From Notospermus geniculatus (taxonomy: Eukaryota; Nemertea; Pilidiophora; Heteronemertea; Lineidae): DNA of 64,000 nucleotides. The position numbers and the translations under genes are program-made. A model generated the notes under the pieces. That model was given only the letters and a program-made list of their open reading frames with translations. It had not been told where the DNA came from and did no database searches. The stretch's first letter is position 1. Each line of letters begins with the position of its first letter. Positions 1 through 10,256 of the stretch are shown here, in pieces. Location: contig NMRB01000115.1 of the NCBI GenBank assembly GCA_002633025.1, forward strand, positions 554,975 through 618,974. The letters are read 5' to 3'.

Positions 1-165
1 ACATGATGCATGTTCATGTATGTAGATCATCATGAGTGAGATGATCATGATAGGTCAGCCGGTGTACAGTCAACTCGTACCCAGGTCAACTCGTACCCAA
101 GTCAACTCGTACCTCCTCCGAGTCAACTCGTACCCGAACACTTTGGCTCAAGTCGGGTAGGCCTA

Positions 166-269
166 TAGCGGACAAAGTCGTGGGAAGTGCACTGAGTGTG
201 TACATGTATGTACACGGAATAAGCGGCAATGTATGGAAGATGTGTCACTTCCCACTACTTTGTCCGCTA
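166..269. mobile_element. Small hairpin MITE
   Basis: TAGCGGACAAAGTCGTGGGA at the left is matched by its reverse complement at the right end (CCCACTACTTTGTCCGCTA). The arms are about 25 bp with one or two mismatches around a roughly 50 bp loop. It is non-coding and lies inside the larger foldback-like element. The class is unknown because no convincing target duplication is visible. Confidence 0.5.
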
Positions 270-707
270 CACTTGACTTGACCCAACACTTAAGGGCCTT
301 AATGCGTGCAATGTTCCATTCAACTCGTTGATAAGTAAATGAAGCATCATTCTGCACGTCTAGGCCTAGGCCTACATGACCTCAGTGTAAATGTAGGCCG
401 ATTTATTGCGACTTTTATGCAAGGTTATCAGCTCAACAACAATCGTACCAGCAGCCTCCGTGGCGCTGCCATCTTGGCTTGCGATGAGATGGCCCCCAGT
501 CAAGGCAAACTCGTCCCCAGTGGGTTTACGTTCCTACAACACCACTGGAAAGGGCTGATGACTTCAGGAATACTGCGCATGCGCGATATACTAATTTTGA
601 GGCGAATCACACCGAAGCTGGCACCCGCGGTTTGATGTTCCCAACTAAACTATTCGTTTGAAATTGCTCTAATACTCAAACAACTTCGTGATTTGGGTGT
701 ATTATAT

Positions 708-1196
708 GGGTCGCACTAAATTGCGTCCAACTGCGACCAGTTGCGTCCAGTAGCGTCCAACGGCATAAAAAAGTAATTTCTAGCAATAAAAGTGACCACA
801 TCAATATTTGTGAGTGTGGGCAGGAGTCAATCAAATGTTCCTGAAATGTATTTCATGTATTTGGAACGTTTCCAATCACTCATTTCCATGATTTGTTGAT
901 TTTAATTTTGCGTCCAGACGCCGGCGGCCATTTTGTTGTTACGTCGTTTGGGATAGACTCTACCAATATGGCCGCGACGGCCTGAAGAACCACAATCGCG
1001 GAAGGCCGACTTTGCGAGTTTTTATTCTCGTCAGATGTCATTAATTCAGATTTGTCTGATTAATTCTGATGAGATAATGTGGAGAATTACAATTTAAAAA
1101 TGAAATTTGAACATTTGTATTGATAAAATTAGTGTTTTATAGCGTTGGACGCAACTGGACGCAATTGGTCGCTGCTGGACGCAAATTAGTGCGACC
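708..1196. mobile_element. Mutator-like MITE, long TIRs and 9-bp TSD
   Basis: The 489-bp unit begins GGGTCGCACTAA and ends TTAGTGCGACC. The terminal inverted repeats are about 54 bp and mostly identical; both contain repeated TGCGTCCA motifs. It is flanked by the perfect 9-bp direct repeat GTATTATAT (699-707 and 1197-1205). Long TIRs with a 9-bp target duplication are typical of Mutator-like elements. The interior has no transposase frame, so this is a non-autonomous copy. It is nested in the 68-1583 element and therefore younger than it. Confidence 0.7.
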
Positions 1197-1631
1197 GTAT
1201 TATATTGCTTTTTAGGCATATATGATCTTTTTCAGTCATCGAAGAACGAAATATTGTGGGAAACAAACAATGGCACGCTGCCAGCGGTTGTCCAGAAATT
1301 TTGGCCAAGTCGCCAGCCCTTTCCAGAGATATCCTCGGATGAGGTAGATCTGGGTACGAGATTGCAGTCAAGGCAGCCATGCTCAACCTCGTCCCCTCTT
1401 CCCCCTCACTTCACAACAATACTGCGAAGTCATGTCCACGATTCGTAGCAAAGACAGTTGGGCCGACAACATGTAATTCTGATATTCGAGGCCATTACAG
1501 TTGTTATTCATAGCGTGGTACGAGTTGACTATAGGCCAGGTACGAGTTGACTTGGTACGAGTTGACCTGGGTACGAGTTGACTTGAGTAAAATGCATGTA
1601 TCATGACAGCATTCTGTGCTTTGTTTTTATG

Positions 1632-2023
1632 TTAAAGGAGTTCGACGTCCAAGTTGTAAACAATTAGGCTACAAACCACACCAGTTTGTTTACAAACAAG
1701 TGTCAGATCAGTGGTCGGCAAACTAGTTTAACTCCTTCGTGAAGGTGGCAGCACCAGTAACGCCCCGTGATCATTAGACTGGTGCCCGGTCCAATGCAAC
1801 TCACTCAACCACTCACTGGTTCTCTATCCACGCTGTGCTGCCACCTATTATCGGTGATATATACTGAAGTGAATATATAGTCTCGGGCAGCCAACCGTTT
1901 CGTTCCGCAGGTACTGCGACACAAACGTTCGGTCCTCAGTCAGATTCGGCTGGGTGACCGAGCGGCTGGGTGACCGAGACTAGTGAATATCGTGTTTACA
2001 ACTTGGACGTCCAGCTCCTTTAA
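1632..2023. mobile_element. TTAA-flanked MITE (piggyBac/Kolobok-like)
   Basis: TTAA (1632-1635) is followed by AGGAG, and the far end reads CTCCT then TTAA (2020-2023). The inverted termini extend about 30 bp and include GACGTCCAAGTTGTAAAC. TTAA target duplications mark piggyBac and Kolobok superfamilies; this copy is non-coding. A second element with the same TTAA-AGGAG ends lies at 18682-18867. Confidence 0.65.
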
Positions 2024-2722
2024 GTTAATGGCGCCCGCAGGCGGCGCACATATGTAGTTTTCAGTAGTAGGCCCCTATGGCATAGGCTATGCATAATGCT
2101 AGGCCTACCTATCTAGGCCTAGGCCTGATGATTTAATTAATTGGCAACCGTTAGGCCTAAAGATCAGCGAGACGGTCATACGACAGACTAGGCCTGCGTG
2201 GCCTAGGCCTACATGTATATTCATGATATGTATTATTGAAACCACCGAAACGCGAAAATGTATATAAAAAATCGGAACTTCTTGAAGTCATCCGAGAGAT
2301 GCGCAATTTTCCGAATGACTTAGCGTGTCTTTCAGCTCTAGGTGATTTTTTTTCGCCGTGACTCCTAGTCCTAGATCCTAGGCGATTTTCTGAAAAAAAG
2401 CTATATCAGGATTTTTAAAAAAGTTACTTACTTACCCAATCCTATCTTGTAGAAAATTGGGTTTAGGGGTGGACGGATATACTCGTTCATAGGATTTGAG
2501 AATGATTTTGTTGGCAAACGGATATATTCGTCCATAGGGCTGAAGAGTTAAGCGTTTTCTAATGTACATGTACAAACCAGATACCATACAACATTGATTA
2601 ACTGCTGTATCATACACACTATGTGAGAATACTAGGCAGACATACAGGGGGCACGGCACAATATGTCATATCGATGTCGATGAAGTGATACAGTAAAGAA
2701 ACTGATCTTATCTATTTTCCAG
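2024..2722. other. Non-coding stretch upstream of the first CFAP77 exon seen
   Basis: The stretch has several GGCCTA/TAGGCC-rich runs and no supportable exon. An upstream CFAP77 exon ending in phase 0 is expected from the family, but I could not identify it here or in 1-2023. Confidence 0.6.
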
Positions 2723-2822
2723 GCACAATTAGGCCGACCGTTACGAAGGGGTTATAACATACCCAAAGACGGCTTTACATATGGTCGACCAAATCGAGGG
2801 ACGGATGGAGGAACGGCAGAAG
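2723..2822 (+). CDS. CFAP77: CFAP77 exon (first one visible)
   Basis: The acceptor TATTTTCCAG precedes GCA CAA TTA; the donor is GAAG/GTAGGC. It encodes AQLGRPLRRGYNIPKDG then FTYGRPN and ends in phase 1. The missing residue is completed by CA of the next exon (Ala). It is too short for an ORF scan and was found by family pattern and splice sites. Confidence 0.8.
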
Positions 2823-5800
2823 GTAGGCCTACTGGTACACTTTTCACTGCAATCAATCTTGGTGTGAATTACCACACTCGGAGTCTAAATTACATCTGTA
2901 CATGTACACTGCACAACAATGCATTCACATTTGACAGGTGGGCCTACCGAGAAAAAAACTACATTTCTATAAGTCTGAGTGTATTACATTATTTAGATTA
3001 GACAAACATAAAAAGACATACATGTAAAAACACTGAGTTTCCATTCAGTGTGAGTGCATTACATTTTACATGCAGACAAACATGTTTTTTATTCAGGTAA
3101 TAGACTTACTCTTAATGGCTCCCTTTTCAAATGTTTACAAAGTGCAATTAACACTGTTTGGATTGCACTTTTCAAGTAAATCTTAGCTGCAGGCAGGGCA
3201 CAAGCCATAACACACATAAAGCTTTGCACAGCCGGTCGCACCAGCGGACAAGATTTCATGGGCCTACTTATCGTGGAATTGTGTGTAAAGTTGCCGTGCT
3301 AGTTTTGGTTAAAACTTGTCCATATGACTAGAATAGAAAATATTATAGGCAAATGACCTGCAAAATGATTTCTGTGGATTTTAAACTAAAAAGGAATGTA
3401 ATAAAGTTAGGCGTAGGCCTGCATGTACATGTTATGTAATACTGTAGGCCTACTAACACAACCCTGCAGTTTTATTCGTGATCATAGACTACTAATTAAA
3501 CTACAAAGTTTGATAATCACTTTCTTTCAGCAATGACAGGATTCGCTGACAGTGCAGTCGTCTTGCCCCTGCGTAGAAAAGATGAGTTAACTATGAGGGA
3601 CTTTAAGGGACTGAATCGAGCTGCCGTCCAGGGAGGTCTTGTGAATGCTCGGGAACAATATGACTTCAAAGCAACACATGATATGCGAAAGAAACTTTCT
3701 GATAAAGATAAAAATAAGAATAGAACAAGACGCATTCCTCCAACAATGGTATTTGGTATCTCAACGAGGTAATGACGGCGTGGATTATTGTTCTTCTTCC
3801 TAACAATAGATGGCAGAAGTGATCCAATTTAAACCATCCGAAGCTGAATTCGTGAATGCAGGTGTTTGCATCAAAATTCCCAGGGGGCAGTATAAGTTAC
3901 GGTCTTGAAGAGCTGTTGTCTTGCGTTTACACTGTACTTGATGGTTGTTGGCAGGGTAAAACAACCCTATCTTTTGCACTAACTGACTCAGTTAACTGAT
4001 ACATGTACATGTAGCAATAGACTATCACTCCAAAAGAGTGCAGCACCTAACGGGGCAGCGTCATGACGTCCTGCAAAGATCTTTGAAAATGACAAATCAG
4101 TCAAATATTTGATTTTGATTGCCAGGTTATTTTCAAAGATCCCTGTTAGCCCATTGAAAATCGACACTTGTCTCGGGCGCCTGGCTAGTAGACTTTTACC
4201 CTTGAACGTGTTGGTTATTTCTTGCAGGCCATCAACTCCAATATTTGACCTTTTAGAACACAAATACCAGGATCGCTGGCTCGAGGATCGCCGACTGGCA
4301 GAATTAGCAAAATCTGCGAAGGAACAATCGAAGGTAACTTTCAAAAGTTTGATTCCTTTTCAAGTGAAATTTTCAAAGTCAATCAAACTTTAGAGATGCA
4401 TACTATGATGTATTCTTGATTTCGTCATGGTGCCAACTCCCAGGACCTCGTGTGGCCATTCACAAGAACACTGCTTACAAATAATGCAACTTTATAGAAT
4501 GTGTATAATTGCAGGCAGTATTTGGGACAAAAGCTGATATGAATTCAATTACATCAACAATCTGTCCGTGTGTTTTCCCTTGCCTTTATTCTATGGGGTA
4601 GTCACCTGTGACCAAGGTGACTCGTGACTGACACCTTTCGACTATACAATTTATTCATCTTTTCAGAGAAAAAATCTCAATGATAAAAAATTTACATGCG
4701 AGCCTACTGAAATTTTGCTGTATCTGTAATAAGCTTTGAAATAATGTTTCAATTCATGGGTAGTCATCTGTAAAACAACTTTGTGATGAGCACTCTGACA
4801 TGTTTGAGATTCGGGCCTTCAGAGTTCATGACGGGGTGATCAAAATTTTGTTATGTCATCTGTAACAATCAACATGGTGTGCAATCAAATATGTTTTGTG
4901 AAACCATCTGTGTCATTTGTGACAGTACCCGGTCGTCGCGAATTTGGAAGTAACGCTGAAGGGGTGAATGTCGTCCACTCTGAATCCTACATTTAACCCC
5001 TTGCTCCTATACCACAACACTTGATACCTGGCTTCCTAAGATTATCTTGAACTCAGGTTGAGCCCACATCTTTTCATTTGTTCAGGTTTGCCAGGGCTTG
5101 ACATGACAATGAAAAAGTTGTGGCTCGACCTGAGTTCAAGGTAATCTTCGTTGGTGCATATGGAGGCCCTTAGTGCATCATTTGATCCTTTTATTACTTT
5201 CATTTCAGACCCTGCAGTATAAAGTTGAGAATTCGAAGAGGCAACTCGGGCATTTAAAGCTCTTACTGCTGCTCCAAAAATACTCTAAATTCATGCTCTT
5301 TTCACTATTTTTCAGAAGAGTACATCAGGCAAAGTGTATGACACCAGGGCAACGTTGCTGAGGACCTATCAGAATCCAGTTGAGCCTGCCCCATTCTGGC
5401 AAATGTCAAAATTTACAAGATCGGTAAGTAAAGTCCACTCGCACTTTATTCCACCACAAACTATCATACATGTCGTACGGTACGTGAAAAAATTTGGCCT
5501 GGCTAAGGTGGTAGCAATATCCCTTGGGCAATGACATTTTGTTTAGCAAGAAATCAATGGTTTAGTCGCGATTTTCAGATTCCTTCAAGGTAAACTGGAG
5601 GTCAATCTTGGTCAAACGTGGGCAAAACACCAACCCACCAAAGTCCATACAAAATATAAAGTTCGTACTATTATGTGTGATAAGAAACGGCAGGAAAAAG
5701 ATTTGGGGCTCAAAGTCAGGTGACTGCCCACTGCCCACACGACTAGGCTGTGCACTCTACTTTTCAATGGGCACTGCAGGAGATAATCAAACAGGTGCGG

Positions 5801-8800
5801 ATCCAGAGGGGGTGCGCATGCGCCTCCATTTTGGCCAACAGATCTGTAAAATCGACCGTGAAATTCTGGAATTGGCCGCAAATTTCAAAGTTCCTAGCAC
5901 AGGGTGCCCCCTCTTTTCCCAAATCCTGGATCCTCCCCTGTCAAAAGAAGAGTTTCTGAAGTGGCCAACTTGAGCCTCTTGACTCCTCACAAAGAAAGCA
6001 TCCACTTTTTGGTTCCGAATGTTTACTTTTAGTCTTTTAGAAGTCACTACGTCATCAAGACGGAAAATAAATGACCTCAAATCACTTCTCTTGAAATAAT
6101 TAGACTGTTTCTGTGGCAAAGAAATTATCATAAAAAAGACATCGCTCCACGATATTGAATGCATTAAAAAGATTTTTTCAAGTTACGCAAATATTTGCAT
6201 TCTTCTTTTCATGTTGCTTGACCCATCTGTTATTTTGGTCATGTCGTGTGCTTGCACGGAGGACGCCACCATTGTTCTTAGCCAATGGCTACATTGTGCA
6301 TAATTTGCTCGGAAGAGACGACTGAATTGAAATTTATTGCCGAACCAAATCATGGTGACAACTCCACAGTATGGCTATACATTTGACAAAACTGGAACCA
6401 AGGTCCAAGGGTTAAAAAAATCGGAAAAATACACGCATGCCCACATTATTGCTCACCAGTTGATTTTCTTTTGTATTCTGAAACTAAATTTTGTTGAACT
6501 TGCAACCCTCAAGTTTGTTTTTATCAACTTTCTGAAAGTTATCAAGTTTTAAACTTCCAGTCAACTCAACTTCCAAACTTCAATTCCAGTTTTATAAACG
6601 TTCAAACTTCCAGTCAACTCAACTTCCAAACGTCCAGTTACCAGCTTTCAAACTTCCAGTTTTAAAAAACTATCAAACTTCCACTGAGTCAGGTCTGCTT
6701 TGAAACTTCCAGTTACCAATACCAGTTTCAAACTTCCAGTCAACTCAATTTTCAAACTTCCAGTTTCCAACTTTCAAACTTCCAATGAATTACCAACTTT
6801 CAAACTTCCAGTTAACAACTTTAAAACTTCCAGTATAAATCTGTTTCTCAAAATTAAGTGACAAAGAATGATCTTGTAGTCAATTAAGAGAATGATCATC
6901 TCCAGGCTGTTACTTACTGGCATAAGATTGACAACCTACGATACCATGTGATCAAATCAGGTCAATGATCCAGACATCAATTCAATTAGGACCATCTCGG
7001 ATGAAATTGAGTGCATTACCAATCGCAGGAAATCTATTATGCAAATGAGAGGGCACTCTTGATGATATTAATTCTGAGCTTGTTTTTAGTTGGAATTGTG
7101 TTGTCGGCATTCTTGGGGTGGGTGGGGGAGGTTGGGCGAGCATCACTGTAGCAATGCGAAAGCAAGCCCTGTCCAAAAAGTTACAACAATTTTACATGCA
7201 AGTTACCCAAAATTCATCTCTGTTGAAAATGAACACAGTACACATATTCAGAGTCGCCGGACCGTTCTTGGTTCTAGAACGATAATCGTTAAGGAAGTGA
7301 ACGAATACGAAACTAGAGTAATGGAGCATGCTGGGAAAATGATGCATAAGTAATGAAACAATATTGTGGAAGTCGTAGCTACTGGTGCCAACGAATCATA
7401 AAATTTGACCATTGTTTACTTGTGTGAACTTCCTAGAGACAGAATTGACAATTTCTCTATGTTGTGATTTGGGGATGGTGCATCTTCCACAGGATGTAGG
7501 ATTATGCTAATTTTGCGTTCAGGTGGAAGATCTCTTAATTGACATCCTGTGAAAGTTAACATCAGTCAATATGACATGTACCAGTACATTTGTCTAAGTT
7601 CTGCTGGACAAGAAAATTGGGACTCCATTTGGCTGCCATTTTGGTTAAGATTATCAGTTCGAGGAGTTCCAAATCTCTATTGAACTATATCAATCCGAGC
7701 TGGGGTGGATCCCCGCAGGTATAAACCCATTATGACTCGAGTGTCGCCCACTCTGAAAACACTCAAAAATCATGGCATAATGGGGTGCACCACTTTTCCC
7801 CCTAAATACATCTGAGTACCGGTATCACCCTTAGTTTCACATGTAATGTACACCGGGATGGCCAGCGAATGCCATCGCTCCAAGCAGGTCTTGAAATCAT
7901 GAGTACATACCTCAAGCCATCAAGGTGCCTATCTGGAGCATTATCACTATTTTCTAACAGCCCAATATGATTGCTGTCGGAATCTAAAAGAAACCAAAAT
8001 GGGCTTCCCAAAGTCATAACTGAGACCACAAGAACGATTCCGCCTGTTCCGTTGTTCCGCTTTTCAAGTAAGCCTTGGAAAACCATGGGGACACCATGGA
8101 ATGAGGGGGTCGCCACTTCTCCACGAAAAGATGTCGCCACTTCTCCACGGAAAGATGTCGCTGCGACCATATCAGGCCTCTTCATTGTCTTCAGGACGTC
8201 ATCTCCGTGGCAATGTGCGGTGCGAGCATGAAGTCACAACGTCACGGCAGTGTGACGTTGACGTTCTGTACAACGTCACAGTGGAAAAGTGGATACGGTC
8301 GCAGCGCCATCAAATGGTAGAAAAAATTAGGCTACCTCCTCATTGAAACGAAAGTTAGCAGAAGGGACTTCCATGCATTCCCAGCAATTTTTGTATCAAG
8401 ATTATGGTGGGCAATATCGATTTTTTACTCAGATGTACTTCTGGAAATTGTCTGTTATTTTTTTTGTCAGATGTGAAGGAAAAACATAATGGTTTCACTC
8501 ACCGTGAAGTCAATTCATTTTCAGTTGAAGCGCCAGTCAATCCCGGAATTCCCAAATCGTCCAACATGGATGGTTACCATTGAATCGCCTTCCATTATAT
8601 TTTGATTGATCTAATAGTGGCTAGTTATGGCAGTTGTGACCTGAAGCAATATTATTGTTATAAGTGTTAAACAAGGCAAGGGAAATCAACTGATATAGCA
8701 ATTCCCTCCCTCAGGTATCGACCTCGGAGGATGCGTGCAAGATGCTAATTAAATTGTTAAAAGTTACATGGTTTTGCCTCATTTATTGTTGGAATATGAC

Positions 8801-10256
8801 GAGAGTGGCCTAAAGTACCCGGCCTCATACACTTCACCAAAAGGGGGACAGATTTCTTCGTATTTTGGGAAAATGGGCCTTGTTTAGAGAGACCTCTGTT
8901 GTCGTTCCAAGGTGCAGATCCAGGAGGGGCTGGACCCCTATCGGCAACCAACAATGTGTCTTCAGGATTAGACAGATCCTCAGATTGCACCAATCTGTCA
9001 TCCCAAAGATACTTCGGGACGTCCCAGTTTTGCGTACTTTGTACAAAAACCAAGTACCTTCTTAAACTACGCTATACAAACAGACTTATGCAAGTCCTTT
9101 TTCTAGCCTTCAAACTGGACAGCATCGCAGACAGCTTCTTCACGATTTTCCTATCATGATACCAAGTCTGGCATATCTCCTGTATTGCCATTTCAGAAAA
9201 AATTTTCCTTATTTTCAAGTCGACGATTGACAGGATCAGTTGCTACAGATATATCAAGAAATCTTTCTTGTACACTGTATTTTGGCTACAGGAGACAATG
9301 GACTTGTATGGGTAGCCACCTGGTGCCAAATATAGCAACTCTCAGACATGGCTTACAAGTCCCCCACATCCAACTGATGAACTCAAACAAGTTGGCCATC
9401 GTTGTATACCTCACTCAACTCAATTGTGTTTCCAACTTAAACAGCAAAAATTCCGCATCATTAGGTCTCAAGTAAAGTGTATCAAATTTTATGACCTGTC
9501 TCACTCACCAACACCCATGCAATAATGACGGCAGCTAATTGGGTATAATTTCTCGAGTGATTTTCAATTCTTTTCAAGTTAATGACTTTGTGCTTCATTT
9601 ACGCCATCAGGGGAATTTGAATTCTGAGCGTCATGCAAGTTTATGGGACATGCAGTTTGCACCTCATGTTTTGGTTGCTAAGAACAATTTAGTGCATGAA
9701 CAAATTTTATAGTAGATGGAAAGAATGGAACATGTTTTGGAGAAGTTGCTGTAGGGAATTGGCAGCAGGGCTGTTTCTCCCTTGGCTAGCATCTAGGCAC
9801 AGAGGTTTCGTTCAGAAAACTGGCACTGATCAGTCGCAAGCCTGCGTACATCGCAGTGACTGAACGAAAGTGGGTACTAGTCGCTAGAAAGTTGAACATG
9901 AGCAACCTGCGGCAACTGGCACAATCTCAGTTCCAGCGAGTCGCAATGGTGCGTACATCGACCCTTTCTGGCGACTGATCAGTCGCCTCCAGTTCCAGCT
10001 AGATCCTCCCAGTTGCCAGTAGCTCAGTGGCGACTAGTTGTCTCCAGTTGCAAGTGTGAAGTGATGTACACTCGTTGTTATTTATCTTTACTCATGACTA
10101 ATACATGACCTCCCCTTCTCTTTTTAGGCAAGACCAGCCCTGTCAACCTTTCGAAGCGCTCCAGCACGAGGCTCTGCATTCCAACACCACGAATCAGACT
10201 GCATATCCCGCCGAGGCGTCCAAGGGCACGGCATCTACGAATCAGCAAAGAACTAA
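2723..10256 (+). CDS. CFAP77: CFAP77-like ciliary protein, 3' five exons (partial gene)
   Basis: The spliced product of five exons (2723-2822, 3531-3768, 4228-4333, 5316-5423, 10128-10256) is 226 residues plus stop, with all introns GT-AG and phases compatible. CFAP77 is a microtubule-associated protein of motile-cilium doublets, reported at the outer junction of A and B tubules. Recognition rests on family hallmarks as I remember them: LGRPLRRGYNIP early, DFKGLNRAAVQGGLV with a following ATHDMRKK, STPIFDLLEHKYQDRW, VYDTRATLLRTYQNPVEP, and a C-terminal GVQGHGIY. No signal peptide or membrane segment is evident, as expected for an axonemal protein. The N-terminus is missing: exon 2723 starts in phase 0 without an ATG, so one or more 5' exons lie upstream, probably before position 1. 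The gene ends about 34 kb before Barhl. Identity is recognised by eye, without a database search. Confidence 0.85.
3531..3768 (+). CDS. CFAP77: CFAP77 exon
   Basis: The acceptor is CTTTCTTTCAG and the donor is CAACGAG/GTAATG. It encodes DFKGLNRAAVQGGLVNAREQ and PPTMVFGIST. The ATG at 3533 is internal, because the frame runs on from the previous exon. It ends in phase 2. Confidence 0.85.
4228..4333 (+). CDS. CFAP77: CFAP77 exon with the STPIFDLLEH motif
   Basis: The acceptor is TTTCTTGCAG and the donor is CGAAG/GTAACT. It encodes PSTPIFDLLEHKYQDRWLE, the most diagnostic block of the family, followed by a charged helix-like stretch. It ends in phase 0. Reading on past the donor gives a spurious C-terminal extension. 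Confidence 0.88.
5316..5423 (+). CDS. CFAP77: CFAP77 exon
   Basis: The acceptor is TATTTTTCAG and the donor is AGATCG/GTAAGT. It encodes 36 codons, phase 0 to phase 0, including KVYDTRATLLRTYQNPVEP and FWQMSKFT. An upstream AG near 5208 would add an unrelated leucine-rich stretch, so the downstream acceptor is preferred. Confidence 0.85.
5803..5945 (+). repeat. Dispersed repeat, about 140 bp (second copy at 54838-54985)
   Basis: The segment shares GACCGTGAAATTCTG, CCTAGCACAG and GCCCCCTCTTTTCC-type blocks with the reverse complement of 54838-54985, in the same order. It is non-coding and of unknown class, and it is flanked by GGATCC-containing ends. The two copies lie in introns of the two different genes. 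Confidence 0.65.
6545..6840. repeat. AAACTTCCAGT minisatellite
   Basis: AAACTTCCAGT recurs more than ten times with variable spacers such as CAACTCAACTTCC and TACCAACTTTC. The array is degenerate, low in complexity and intronic. No coding potential is supported. Confidence 0.75.
10128..10256 (+). CDS. CFAP77: CFAP77 last exon and stop
   Basis: The acceptor is CTTCTCTTTTTAG. The frame continues in phase 0 as ARPALSTFRSAPARGSAFQ and ends GVQGHGIYESAKN with TAA at 10254-10256. Other frames are open longer here but do not match the family. No strong AATAAA lies close by; ATTAAA occurs about 60 nt past the stop. Confidence 0.82.
   Translation, partial: ARPALSTFRSAPARGSAFQHHESDCISRRGVQGHGIYESAKN

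Larger units (their letters stand above)
68..1583. mobile_element. Foldback-like element with repeat-built inverted termini
   Basis: The left end carries four direct copies of GTCAACTCGTACC (starting near 69, 85, 101 and 122). The right end carries four copies of its reverse complement GGTACGAGTTGAC (starting near 1517, 1539, 1554 and 1570). Spacings mirror each other (16, 16, 21 against 22, 15, 16), so the two ends form inverted repeats of about 67 bp made of short tandem units, the architecture of foldback-type DNA transposons. No transposase reading frame is visible inside, and no clear target-site duplication was found. Two smaller inverted-repeat elements are nested within it. Whether 68-1583 moved as one unit is inference. 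Confidence 0.55.
2823..5315. other. Short CFAP77 introns
   Basis: The introns 2823-3530, 3769-4227 and 4334-5315 lie between exons. They hold simple TACATGTA filler and no further exon, RNA gene or clear repeat that I can support. Confidence 0.6.
5424..10127. other. Large CFAP77 intron, mostly unique with some repeats
   Basis: The 4.7-kb intron contains the dispersed repeat at 5803-5945, the minisatellite at 6545-6840 and a short 25-bp tandem pair near 8110-8160 (GTCGCCACTTCTCCACG). Around 9804-10060 there is a patch of repeated AGTTGC/GCAACT and ACTGATCAGTCGC motifs resembling the inverted-repeat element at 22634-22923. Open frames near 7.8-9.2 kb show no family resemblance and look like chance. 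Confidence 0.5.

Noticed and set aside
5208-5315. Upstream acceptor extending the fourth visible CFAP77 exon
   Set aside because: The added leucine-rich stretch does not fit the family, and the acceptor at 5315 gives a clean phase-0 exon.
8757-9053. 98-codon minus-strand frame in the CFAP77 intron
   Set aside because: Overlapping frames on both strands are similarly open and none resembles a known family; probably repeat-derived.
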